NCBI GenBank assembly: GCA_016783865.1
Contig: JADHVS010000067.1
Location: 1 to 19,438, forward strand
Source: Bacteroidales bacterium
Lineage (GTDB): Bacteria; Bacteroidota; Bacteroidia; Bacteroidales; SM23-62
Reading direction: 5' to 3'
Length of the DNA stretch: 19,438 nucleotides
Below the pieces are notes generated by a model. That model was given only the letters and a program-made list of their open reading frames with translations. It made no database searches and was not told where the DNA came from. Position 1 is the first letter of the stretch, and each line of letters begins with the position of its first letter. Positions 7,269 to 14,777 of the stretch are shown here, in pieces. Position numbers and translations under genes: made by a program.

Positions 7269-9188
7269 TCAATCCAAAGTAATAGCTTTATTACTTTTAT
7301 TGATTCTATCAATATCTACTTTAATAACTTCCCGGTCATAGGTAATAAAGCCGTTGCATTCAACTTCAATATCCGAAAGCTGTGTATATACTGCACCACT
7401 CAAACCATGATCTCCTATCATCTTTTCAATAGCAACTGACATCATCTCATATGTTGCAGTCAACTCCTCTGATGATTGCAGCATAGGATATCCAGCATTA
7501 ATGAAAGGATTTAAACCCTCGCTTGTCTTATGCCAACTATGATCTGAAAAGGTAAGAAATATACCACCATATTCTCCCAGCACAAGTGCCCTGTCAATTT
7601 CCGGCATAGCCCTGACTTCCCATTGCCATTCATCCGGATCCGCCTTTGGCCAGGATTTTGAAGGGCCGGGATCCGGACCCGGATACTGATGCCCGTCTAT
7701 AATGTCCCCGACTCCAAAATTCTCGCAACCACTGGCACTATTCACCAACCTGGTTGTATCGAAATCCTTGACCCAATTCGTTAACCTTTTAGTATTGTAT
7801 TGACCCCAGGTCTCATTAAAGATTATCCACATGACAATGCTTGGATGATTTCTTAATCTTTCTATCATTTGAAATAATTCATATTCAAATTGCTTCGCGT
7901 CATTGTCAGACGTATATATTTCATTTGTTCCGTATCCGGCAGCCGGATACTTGGGCACCATGTCCTGCCAGACAATCAGTCCCAACTTATCACACCAGTA
8001 ATACCATCGATCCGGTTCTACTTTCGCATGTTTTCTTACCATATTAAACCCAAGCTTCTTTACAAGTTCAACATCAAACCGGAGCGCTTCATCCGTCGGG
8101 GCTGTATACAAACCGTCCGGCCAGTACCCCTGGTCCAGTGGCCCAACCTGAAATACAAATTGGTTGTTTAACAAAATACGTGTTACATCTTCCTCATCTT
8201 TACCCAAAGCGATCTTTCTCATCCCGAAATAGCTGGCTACTTTATCAATTGTTGTTTTACCCTTTGTGAGAATAATTTCAAGGTCATAAAGAAATGGGTG
8301 ATCCGGGGACCACAATTTAAATTCAGGGATTTTCATCAAAATCCGCTCATTGATCATACCTCTGGCGCTTATTATATCTTTTCCAGAATCCCTGACTAAT
8401 GCTACAATCGAAAATGTACTGTCAGTATTAACTCCAGAAACATTTATTTGAACCAACCCATTATCAATATCGGATACCAGGCTAATCTTACCAATTCTTG
8501 ATTTCGGTACTGGTTCTATCCATACTGTCTGCCAGATTCCACTCACCTGGGAATATAATGTGCCGATTGGATCAGATACTTGTTTTCCAACCGGTTGTCT
8601 TGGCCCTTTTGAAGGATCCTTCCAACCTAAATCAGTGGGATCCCAAACCTTAACGGTAATTTCAATAGTTCTTCGGGATTTCAGTTCCCTGGTTATATCA
8701 AAAGTGAATGGATCAAATCCGCCCTGATGTGTCCCTATTTGTTTGCCGTTTATATAGACTGTTGTTTTCCAGTCCACTGCACCGAAGTGTAGCAGGACGC
8801 AATCTTCCCTCCATGAAGAAGGGATTTTTACCAACCGATGATACCAAAGAATCTGATCAGGATTAAGCTTCTGCATAACACCGGAAAGAGCTGATTCTAT
8901 TGGAAATGGAACAAGGATTTCACCCTGATAACTTTCTGGTAACCCGGATTGTTTATCTGTAACAGCGTATTGCCACAATCCATTTAAATTCATCCATTCA
9001 TTTCTTACCATCTGTGGACGTGGATATTCAGGAAGCACATTTATCGGGGTAATATCTTTGGCCCAGCGGGTCATTAATGGACCGTCTTCATAGGACCATT
9101 GCACATTATCAGTCCTATTAAAACAAGATGTGAGAAGAGTCGCACAAAGGATAAATAAAATTAAAAAATTTGTAAATCGGTTATCCAT
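7269..9188 (-). CDS. GH2-family glycoside hydrolase lipoprotein
   Basis: A 639-residue GH2 enzyme (the family of beta-galactosidases, beta-glucuronidases and beta-mannosidases). The start at 9186-9188 is preferred over an in-frame ATG 13 codons upstream because it opens the hydrophobic leader with lipobox LTSC (Cys22). The N-terminal sugar-binding sandwich has RNEWMNLNGLWQYAV, FPIESALSG and LHFGAVDWKTTVYINGK. The TIM barrel has FNMVRKHAKVEPDRWYYWCD, then NHPSIVMWIIFNETWGQ with Glu459 as acid/base, and LVLGEYGGI with Glu539 as nucleophile. The 80-residue spacing fits the clan. The C-terminal end comes soon after the barrel, so the extra domains of LacZ are missing and this is the short form of the family. 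The neighbours are GH172 upstream (74-base gap) and SH paralogue A downstream. Whether it removes galactose, glucuronate or another beta-linked unit cannot be decided from sequence. Confidence 0.92.
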   Translation of the reverse strand: MDNRFTNFLILFILCATLLTSCFNRTDNVQWSYEDGPLMTRWAKDITPINVLPEYPRPQMVRNEWMNLNGLWQYAVTDKQSGLPESYQGEILVPFPIESALSGVMQKLNPDQILWYHRLVKIPSSWREDCVLLHFGAVDWKTTVYINGKQIGTHQGGFDPFTFDITRELKSRRTIEITVKVWDPTDLGWKDPSKGPRQPVGKQVSDPIGTLYSQVSGIWQTVWIEPVPKSRIGKISLVSDIDNGLVQINVSGVNTDSTFSIVALVRDSGKDIISARGMINERILMKIPEFKLWSPDHPFLYDLEIILTKGKTTIDKVASYFGMRKIALGKDEEDVTRILLNNQFVFQVGPLDQGYWPDGLYTAPTDEALRFDVELVKKLGFNMVRKHAKVEPDRWYYWCDKLGLIVWQDMVPKYPAAGYGTNEIYTSDNDAKQFEYELFQMIERLRNHPSIVMWIIFNETWGQYNTKRLTNWVKDFDTTRLVNSASGCENFGVGDIIDGHQYPGPDPGPSKSWPKADPDEWQWEVRAMPEIDRALVLGEYGGIFLTFSDHSWHKTSEGLNPFINAGYPMLQSSEELTATYEMMSVAIEKMIGDHGLSGAVYTQLSDIEVECNGFITYDREVIKVDIDRINKSNKAITLD

Positions 9189-9262
9189 ATCTTCCGTTTC
9201 AAGCTTATACTCAATATTGCATAACAATACATTTTCATGATATTTTCATAATCCCTGTTTTG

Positions 9263-11098
9263 TCATTGAAGGGGGGGGGCTGCAGAATGCCTAGGCCCTG
9301 GTGGTGTGAGCTTCGTTTTTTCACTGTCGGGCAATTCTCCCTCAATAACGCTTATCTCATCATAAAAAGCCTCTTCGTTGAACCACTGATTAACGCCACC
9401 TGCAGCAGTCTCTACAACCAGTGCCACCGTTTTGCCAGCAAATCCACTCAGGTCATAACCAAAGGTATACCAACCTTCTTCTGTAGCGGGACCTGGCTTA
9501 ATAAGCTTCTCATCGAGCCATTTTGTACTGTCGCCATCGAAAACACCTATGCGCATTACAAAATCCCTTTGTCCGGGCATTTCGATTTCATAAGGATCGC
9601 CGGACATAACAACATGTAAGTAACTCTTACTTTCGGGAAGTTTAACCTTTCTTATCAACAGGCATGGTGTCTCCAGGTTTTTCGGATGCACTGCCACAAT
9701 ACCGCTTCTTCCGGGAGAAGGATCACCTGGATGGCCCCATACAGATCGCCTCTGAGCCTCTGCTGGCGTTTTTGGGGTATCAATAAAGAAAGGATGCGTT
9801 CCCGGATAGGCACCTTCAATATGGAATCGCGCCATATCCTCCAATGCAGATACCTGATTGATTAAGTTCAGATCAACTTTAAGCTCATCAAACGCCTGTG
9901 CAATCTTATGTTCAACAAGCTGTTCGCCAAATTCAAAGACATGCTCACCTACTACAGGATGGGTAGGTTTGCTCAGCATATTGCTTGTCCGTTCAGCAAC
10001 CGGCCTTAATGGTTTATGATCATAACCAGCCGGCGAATCCATATAAAAATAGGTCACGCATGCGTAATCCACCCATCCCCCATTTTCCCCTATATTTTTT
10101 CGCCAGGTCGGAGGCTGTCCGAACATCGTTTCATATTGCCAGTTAATTTCCCAGGTCAAATTCCTGTTAAACCGGATCGGCATCTTGTCATGAAGCCTGA
10201 AAACAGAAAGCTCGGCAGGCTCATCACCGTTGGTATTGCGAAAATATGTAATGCCTGCATGAGGCCCGGTCCAGACATCGGTAAAGCCATGACTGAAAGT
10301 AAATGAATCCTCGCTGCCAAGATATGAATAGGGCGCCTCATCTGCATCATCTACATAAAAGTTGACATTGCCTTCCATCACCCATCCAAAATGGTCCGAA
10401 TATAAAGGCTCATCTGTAGAAACGCTAACTTGCCTGCCAACGATGTGACCTTTCCCTTCGGCTTCGAAAAATGTTACTTTCGTCTCAGGTGTCAGACGAA
10501 AAATCCGGCGGTTATATGTGGCATAAAAATAACCAAGTTCCGGATTCCATTCGGGCAATTGCTCCCACTCCACATTTGCATAGCCAATATAGGCATGTTC
10601 GGTTTCATTTCGCAAAACGACTTTAGCGCCTTTCTTAAATGCCATAGGAATATAACAGTTATATGCTCCAGGTACTATCTCGAAAAAATTGCTTGCGAAA
10701 TACTTTTCTACCTTGCTGTTACAGCCATCCGCGAAAAAATCAGCCGCCGGAACCTGGACCGCAGGCTTCGAATGTCCGTCCCAGTAGATTTCCAGGATTA
10801 TCCCTCGTGGGAAATCGTATTGTGTATGCATCGTCAACCTGGACAGCCGAATAAGACGGATAACCGCCGGCCCTTCGATCTGTGCAATTGTAACGCTTGT
10901 GTTGGGCAGTAACGGTTTCAATTCCCTCTTCTCACAGAAATACCATAGCGAATGCTCATTCCCCTGTGCCCGGGCCTCCTTAATGATCATTATCTCATCA
11001 TCAGGGCAACCTCGACCCGACTCAACCCGATCCTGAACATTACATGCACAAACGAAAGTCATCCAAAGAAATGTTAAAACCAGATAATAAAACTTCAT
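9263..11098 (-). CDS. GH172-like (DUF2961) lipoprotein with an extra C-terminal domain
   Basis: A 611-residue protein with lipobox VCAC at Cys19. The N-terminal ~355 residues follow the DUF2961/GH172 plan: IEGPAVIRLIRLSRL; the strand EIYWDGHSKPAVQVPAADFF; NCYIPMAFKKGAKV; and MEGNVNFYVDD leading to GSEDSF. Glu242 and Glu263 align with Glu264/Glu286 of the shorter GH172 at 3149-4327. However, the usual GTEDYF has become GSEDSF, so specificity may differ. Residues ~360-600 are an additional domain that looks beta-rich (LLIRKVKLPESKSYLHVVMSG, then WYTFGYDLSGFAGKTVALVVETA), resembling a carbohydrate-binding-type sandwich. The protein ends in a Pro-rich tail encoded partly by a nine-C run. It sits 13 bases downstream of rhaT, which ties this enzyme to the rhamnose uptake genes. 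The substrate is unknown. Confidence 0.85.
   Translation of the reverse strand: MKFYYLVLTFLWMTFVCACNVQDRVESGRGCPDDEIMIIKEARAQGNEHSLWYFCEKRELKPLLPNTSVTIAQIEGPAVIRLIRLSRLTMHTQYDFPRGIILEIYWDGHSKPAVQVPAADFFADGCNSKVEKYFASNFFEIVPGAYNCYIPMAFKKGAKVVLRNETEHAYIGYANVEWEQLPEWNPELGYFYATYNRRIFRLTPETKVTFFEAEGKGHIVGRQVSVSTDEPLYSDHFGWVMEGNVNFYVDDADEAPYSYLGSEDSFTFSHGFTDVWTGPHAGITYFRNTNGDEPAELSVFRLHDKMPIRFNRNLTWEINWQYETMFGQPPTWRKNIGENGGWVDYACVTYFYMDSPAGYDHKPLRPVAERTSNMLSKPTHPVVGEHVFEFGEQLVEHKIAQAFDELKVDLNLINQVSALEDMARFHIEGAYPGTHPFFIDTPKTPAEAQRRSVWGHPGDPSPGRSGIVAVHPKNLETPCLLIRKVKLPESKSYLHVVMSGDPYEIEMPGQRDFVMRIGVFDGDSTKWLDEKLIKPGPATEEGWYTFGYDLSGFAGKTVALVVETAAGGVNQWFNEEAFYDEISVIEGELPDSEKTKLTPPGPRHSAAPPLQ
9271..9279. 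repeat. Homopolymer of nine G (nine C in the coding strand)
   Basis: The run lies in the last codons of the GH172-like lipoprotein gene. Losing one base would replace the end of the protein with a longer tail finishing IMKIS; gaining one would give a tail finishing TKQGL. Both readings stay open only for about 10 more codons, so the effect is limited to the C-terminus. It may be a slippage site or a sequencing length error. Confidence 0.85.
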
Positions 11099-11111
11099 AA
11101 TTTTTTCCGCC

Positions 11112-12227
11112 TTAAATATAATTTTTTAAAACAAAAATGGCCGCTGCAACTGTTTCATTTGCAGAATTTTCACCTTTTACACTTCCCCAGGTCATGATAA
11201 TAAAAGAAGAAATAAGTATTATCAGTGCGACGATCAAAACTGCATAGGTCTTGCGGCTAACCTGCTTCCATTCCCTCAAAATGAGCCCGACGACATAGCT
11301 GAAGAAAATAAGCATTGACATATGAATGACCCAGCTGGCAAACTGAAACACACCCATTCTTACATGGGCGATCCCGTAAAAGAAGAATTGCATAAACCAC
11401 AAACATCCGCTCAGGATGGCAAGAAAATAATTTGATAATGTTCTTCCGGTGGGAAGACCATTTTTGAACCTAAGTTCACGCAGTGTGCCTTTTTTGATGC
11501 CCAGTACCACAAACCAGATAAAATTGGTAACCATGCATCCTGTGGTTGACAAAATGATCTTGGCATTTCCTTCGTAATGGCCGGCTCCGTAGCTTGCCGC
11601 CACATCAGAGATGGGCTGGCCAATCTCGAGTGAAATACCAAAAACAGCGGATAACAATCCGGCAATGATGGTAAGCATCAGGCCCCTGCTCATATTGAAC
11701 TGGATTTTTCCAGCAGATCCTTCCAGCCTGTTAAGGTCATTCTCCTTTTTATACCCTGCCCAGCCGCAACCAGCCACCCCGAGAATAGCAACTACCATAC
11801 CGCCCAGCAGGATCATACCGCCGGGTCTTTGAAAATGTTCAATCAGGGTGCCATTTAACATCAAAGGAACAATGGTGCCAAGAACTGCTGAAAGGCCGAT
11901 GGCAATGGTATAGGTCAGGGAATACCCTATATACCTGATGGCATACCCGAATGACATGCCTCCGAAACCGTAAGCCGCCCCCAGCAGGAAAGCTCCCCAT
12001 TTGACATTTGATGGTGACTCTTTCAGTACGGTAACCAGCTCAGGTACAGTCAACACCCCGATAATTACAGGCATGATAAGCCACGCGAAGAAAGCCTGGA
12101 CCAGCCAATAAGTCTCCCATGACCATTGTTTAACTTTCTGGAATGGGACATAGCATGTAGAGGCAGAGATTCCTCCTATGGCATGCAAAGATGTTCCAAG
12201 TATGGGATTCGGGTTCGGTACTATCAT
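11112..12227 (-). CDS. rhaT: L-rhamnose/H+ symporter, RhaT family
   Basis: A 371-residue integral membrane protein with about ten hydrophobic helices. It aligns along its whole length with E. coli RhaT as I remember that sequence. The N-terminal segment HAIGGISASTCYVPFQKVK followed by WSWETYW is the family signature. The segment GCLWFMQFFFYGIAHVRMG and the C-terminal WVIHMSM...VGLILREW also match. The family carries L-rhamnose (and L-lyxose or similar sugars) with protons across the inner membrane. The length is slightly above the usual ~345 residues because of a short N-terminal extension and a C-terminal tail. It lies 32 bases downstream of the mutarotase and 13 bases upstream of the GH172-like lipoprotein, so it is almost certainly in the same transcript. 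Together with the mutarotase it is the best clue to the sugar released by this cluster. Transport of another 6-deoxyhexose or pentose cannot be excluded. Confidence 0.93.
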   Translation of the reverse strand: MIVPNPNPILGTSLHAIGGISASTCYVPFQKVKQWSWETYWLVQAFFAWLIMPVIIGVLTVPELVTVLKESPSNVKWGAFLLGAAYGFGGMSFGYAIRYIGYSLTYTIAIGLSAVLGTIVPLMLNGTLIEHFQRPGGMILLGGMVVAILGVAGCGWAGYKKENDLNRLEGSAGKIQFNMSRGLMLTIIAGLLSAVFGISLEIGQPISDVAASYGAGHYEGNAKIILSTTGCMVTNFIWFVVLGIKKGTLRELRFKNGLPTGRTLSNYFLAILSGCLWFMQFFFYGIAHVRMGVFQFASWVIHMSMLIFFSYVVGLILREWKQVSRKTYAVLIVALIILISSFIIMTWGSVKGENSANETVAAAIFVLKNYI

Positions 12228-12259
12228 TTTGAGAAATTAATAATGCAGTTTCAGATGAC

Positions 12260-12583
12260 TCAATCACAGTGAAATACCTCTTCCATTTCCGCCCACCACT
12301 CACCTTCTGCCCTGGTTTCAAGCGGATTTTGGCATGGCTTACAGACATCCCACCATTGCTGGGTTACGGGATCCGCCGCCATTTTTTCCATATCTGCCTT
12401 GAAATCCTTGCCGGTGTATTCAAAATAGCTGTACAATAATTCATCTTTCAGATAGACTGAGTAATTACGAATGTTACACTTTTTGATCATCTTTAATACA
12501 TCAGGCCAAACCGCTGCATGCAGTTTTTTGTATTCTTCGATCTTGTCCGGTTTAATACCGATAATCATTCCAAATCGTTTCAT
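12260..12583 (-). CDS. rhaM: L-rhamnose mutarotase family protein
   Basis: A 107-residue protein of the COG3254 family, the same size as E. coli RhaM (about 104). It is a predicted cytoplasmic dimeric alpha/beta-barrel enzyme that interconverts the alpha and beta anomers of L-rhamnose before isomerisation. Key residues visible are His22 in EEYKKLHAAVWPD, matching the proposed catalytic His22 of the E. coli enzyme; Tyr41 and Tyr44; and the WWDV motif near residues 77-80. The C-terminus EMEEVF corresponds to the conserved LQEVF end of the family. It is separated from the URO-D-like gene by 12 bases and from rhaT by 32. Some relatives act on other deoxy sugars such as L-fucose, so the symbol rests on the pairing with RhaT. 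RhaA, RhaB and RhaD are not present in the window. Confidence 0.9.
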   Translation of the reverse strand: MKRFGMIIGIKPDKIEEYKKLHAAVWPDVLKMIKKCNIRNYSVYLKDELLYSYFEYTGKDFKADMEKMAADPVTQQWWDVCKPCQNPLETRAEGEWWAEMEEVFHCD

Positions 12584-12595
12584 CTGCTTTTCTTT

Positions 12596-13762
12596 TTATG
12601 AGAGGTTTATATTATATTCTCCAAGTTCAAGAGGGTAATTCCCGTATTGGCGGACCAGGCTGACAATATAATCATAGCTGGCTCCGGATACACTGCTACT
12701 GACGGAATGGTCTGACTGAAATATATACCCTCCTCCTTTGGCTGCATTTAATTTTCTCAAGACTTCCCTCCGGATCAGATCCTGGTCACCAGTCTCCCAG
12801 ACGCGGATATCACTGTTCCCACAAAAGCCAATTTGGTGACCAAATTCCCTTCGCAAATCAATAACATCCAGGTTTGCCTTAACTTCCAGGGGATTATATG
12901 CATCTATTCCTATTTCGATAAAATCGCCGAATATGGATTTTACATTTCCGCAGCCATGGTAAATCACTGGCAGGCCATGCTGGTGGCAGTATGCTGTCAT
13001 AGCACTGACCCATGGTTTGAAATATGTCCTCCAGTAATCAGGAGAAAAAAGCATATTCCGGGAAAAGGCAACATCACCCCATATCACCATGCCATCCAGT
13101 AGTCCACCCGCTGCCTCGATCTCAGCCTTCAGGCAATCCAGGTAAAACTGCCCGATACGGTTAATTGCCTCTCCAAACCGCTCCGGGTACATGCCTATCC
13201 AGAGCAGGGCATTTGCCTGTCCAACCAACCTGGTAAGGCACTCGGAACATTCGATCATGCTTCCATATACCGGGAAGTCCGGCCTGAACTTTTTAACGGT
13301 TTCAATCCAGGCAGGGGAATTCCGCTGAAAACCATCACCCACACCGGCTACCTGATTGTCACCCGCTTCAAAATACCGGGTGTTGGCATAGGGATCATCA
13401 AATTCGAAATTCTCCAGTTTCCCGATGGTATCTAAATCCCAATCCATAAATTCAGGCATAGGGTAATCGAATTTTTTTCGCACCGTTGCTCCGAATCCCG
13501 TCTTCACAATTACTTCGCTCTCATCTTCCTTAATGATTTTGAACGGCGTTATTTCAGGATCCATGTTTGGGAGGGTTACAATCCAATCGAGATCGTAATA
13601 GTAGTATGGATCAGCATCCTCTGGCAGGTTTAATTCCTTTTTCCATCGTTCAATGAAACTCCCCCAGAAAAAATCGCTTACAGGTACACGGTCTGGCTCT
13701 TCATGTCTCAGGGTACGGTTCATTCTCTCCAGCTTGATCAGGCATTTTTGAGTTCTTTCCAT
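12596..13762 (-). CDS. Uroporphyrinogen decarboxylase-like protein (URO-D/MtaA superfamily), function unknown
   Basis: A 388-residue cytoplasmic protein without signal sequence. It has the URO-D-like fold of HemE and the corrinoid/coenzyme M methyltransferases MtaA/MtbA/CmuA: an early RMNRTLRHEEPDRVPV segment, the central GDVAFSRNMLFSPDYWRTYFKPW, and the metal-site strand PVIYHGCGN. It is unlikely to be HemE because the HemE N-terminal substrate motif is absent and the gene sits among sugar genes. In the methyltransferases, zinc is bound by His-x-Cys plus a later Cys. Here His269-x-Cys271 is kept, but the later position reads GGYIFQSDHSV, with Asp351-His352 near where the Cys would fall. A metal-dependent reaction on a sugar or methyl donor is possible but unproven. 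Lying 12 bases upstream of the mutarotase and 17 bases downstream of the duplicated-module lipoprotein, it is probably co-expressed with both. Confidence 0.85.
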   Translation of the reverse strand: MERTQKCLIKLERMNRTLRHEEPDRVPVSDFFWGSFIERWKKELNLPEDADPYYYYDLDWIVTLPNMDPEITPFKIIKEDESEVIVKTGFGATVRKKFDYPMPEFMDWDLDTIGKLENFEFDDPYANTRYFEAGDNQVAGVGDGFQRNSPAWIETVKKFRPDFPVYGSMIECSECLTRLVGQANALLWIGMYPERFGEAINRIGQFYLDCLKAEIEAAGGLLDGMVIWGDVAFSRNMLFSPDYWRTYFKPWVSAMTAYCHQHGLPVIYHGCGNVKSIFGDFIEIGIDAYNPLEVKANLDVIDLRREFGHQIGFCGNSDIRVWETGDQDLIRREVLRKLNAAKGGGYIFQSDHSVSSSVSGASYDYIVSLVRQYGNYPLELGEYNINLS

Positions 13763-13779
13763 ACGATTATGTATATAAT

Positions 13780-14712
13780 CTACTCTTGCTTTGACAGGGC
13801 CGGTATCATTTCAGGATCATCATACCAGTACCACGTGTGCCCGAATATCTCAGATGGTCGTTGGGGAGCGCCAGGCCCTTCTGCCCAGCTCCCTGAGGTA
13901 TTGTCCTTTTCCCGGGTATAGTGTATATGATGGATAACAGGGATATTTCCATCTGTGTACCAGGATTCCCATGGCCAATCATCGGATTTATCCATCGGAG
14001 GAAGTGCGTAAATAACCGGTCCGTCAATGGCTAAAACATGGGGTATGACTACCCATCTGAACTGTGCATATATCTGTTGAGCTGCCGGCTGCAAAGGATC
14101 AACAAAAACCTCATCAAAGTCCATTCCCAACCACCCGGCAGCCACATCAATCCTTGCAAGGCGTAGCTTAGATTCTAAATTTTCAGTTTCGTGCAGAAAG
14201 CGGGGAGAGAGATTATCCGATTCCTCCAGTTCATACCATCTGACAATCCCCCTTTCGATTCGTTCATTAACCGGGTAAAGAACCCAGGCTGTTCGCATGG
14301 GCATGTTATCCTTCATACTCCAGCGTTCCCATGGAGTCCATCCCATTTCTTCTTCGGGAGGCAATGCATGGATCACCGGATTGCCGTTCGCATCCCGGCT
14401 CACCGACCACCGGTATTGCCTGTAGGAATGGTTAGCTGTGGCTGCTATGGGAGCAAAGACATCATTGAAATCAATATACATCTCCTTGCAGGCATTATTT
14501 ATCCCTGCTGCCCGAAGTGTGGTTAAGAATCCATGATCTGTTGGTTGGGATTGGATGGGCAGATTTCCAGTGGCATTTGTAAGCATCTCGTCAGTGCTTA
14601 TAACACCAGCTTGTATAAATTTGAAATTGGGATTGGTATTACATGATATGGTAATAATAATCAATATGTTTATTAATAAGAATCTTACTATACATGCACG
14701 AACTGTTTTCAT
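13780..14712 (-). CDS. Uncharacterised lipoprotein with two copies of an aromatic-rich module
   Basis: A 310-residue protein with no family I recognise. The leader ends in TISC (Cys24), which fits a lipoprotein although the -3 residue is not the usual Leu. The body has two related modules of about 85 residues (66-148 and 183-268) that align without large gaps. Shared positions include LR, Ile, DF-DV/EVF, Y-Q-RW, PVI-ALPP, PWE-W and N-P. The second copy is offset by 117-120 residues from the first. A short aromatic tail (HTWYWYDD) follows. The density of Trp and Tyr on one short motif suggests a glycan-binding surface, but this is only an inference. It lies between SH paralogue B (65-base gap) and the URO-D-like gene (17-base gap). 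It could be a binding, scaffold or inhibitor protein; no catalytic signature is visible. Confidence 0.75.
   Translation of the reverse strand: MKTVRACIVRFLLINILIIITISCNTNPNFKFIQAGVISTDEMLTNATGNLPIQSQPTDHGFLTTLRAAGINNACKEMYIDFNDVFAPIAATANHSYRQYRWSVSRDANGNPVIHALPPEEEMGWTPWERWSMKDNMPMRTAWVLYPVNERIERGIVRWYELEESDNLSPRFLHETENLESKLRLARIDVAAGWLGMDFDEVFVDPLQPAAQQIYAQFRWVVIPHVLAIDGPVIYALPPMDKSDDWPWESWYTDGNIPVIHHIHYTREKDNTSGSWAEGPGAPQRPSEIFGHTWYWYDDPEMIPALSKQE
13909..14166 (-). repeat. Second copy of the internal protein module (residues 183-268)
   Basis: This copy encodes LRLARIDV, MDFDEVF, YAQFRW, GPVIYALPP and PWESW, in the same order as the copy at 14269-14517. Similarity is visible at protein level only, which indicates an old duplication. 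Confidence 0.7.
14269..14517 (-). repeat. First copy of the internal protein module (residues 66-148)
   Basis: This copy encodes LRAAGINN, IDFNDVF, YRQYRW, NPVIHALPP and PWERW. It is matched by the copy at 13909-14166 with the order and spacing of motifs preserved. Confidence 0.7.
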
Positions 14713-14777
14713 CTTTTTAACTCCCTTTTTATTTAAAACTCAAAAAAACCAGTAAAATATAAGATGAAGCCAAACTA

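Noticed and set aside
10982..10991. Perfect palindrome AATGATCATT
   Set aside because: It encodes part of the N-terminal region of the GH172-like lipoprotein, is inside the gene and short, so chance is the simplest reading.
12596..13762. HemE (uroporphyrinogen decarboxylase of haem synthesis)
   Set aside because: The HemE N-terminal substrate motif is missing, the metal-site motif HGCGN is of the methyltransferase-like type, and no haem genes are nearby.
14713..14777. Possible terminator in the T-rich gap between SH paralogue B and the duplicated-module lipoprotein
   Set aside because: I found no stem-loop next to the T or A runs, and the gap is short and typical of an operon.
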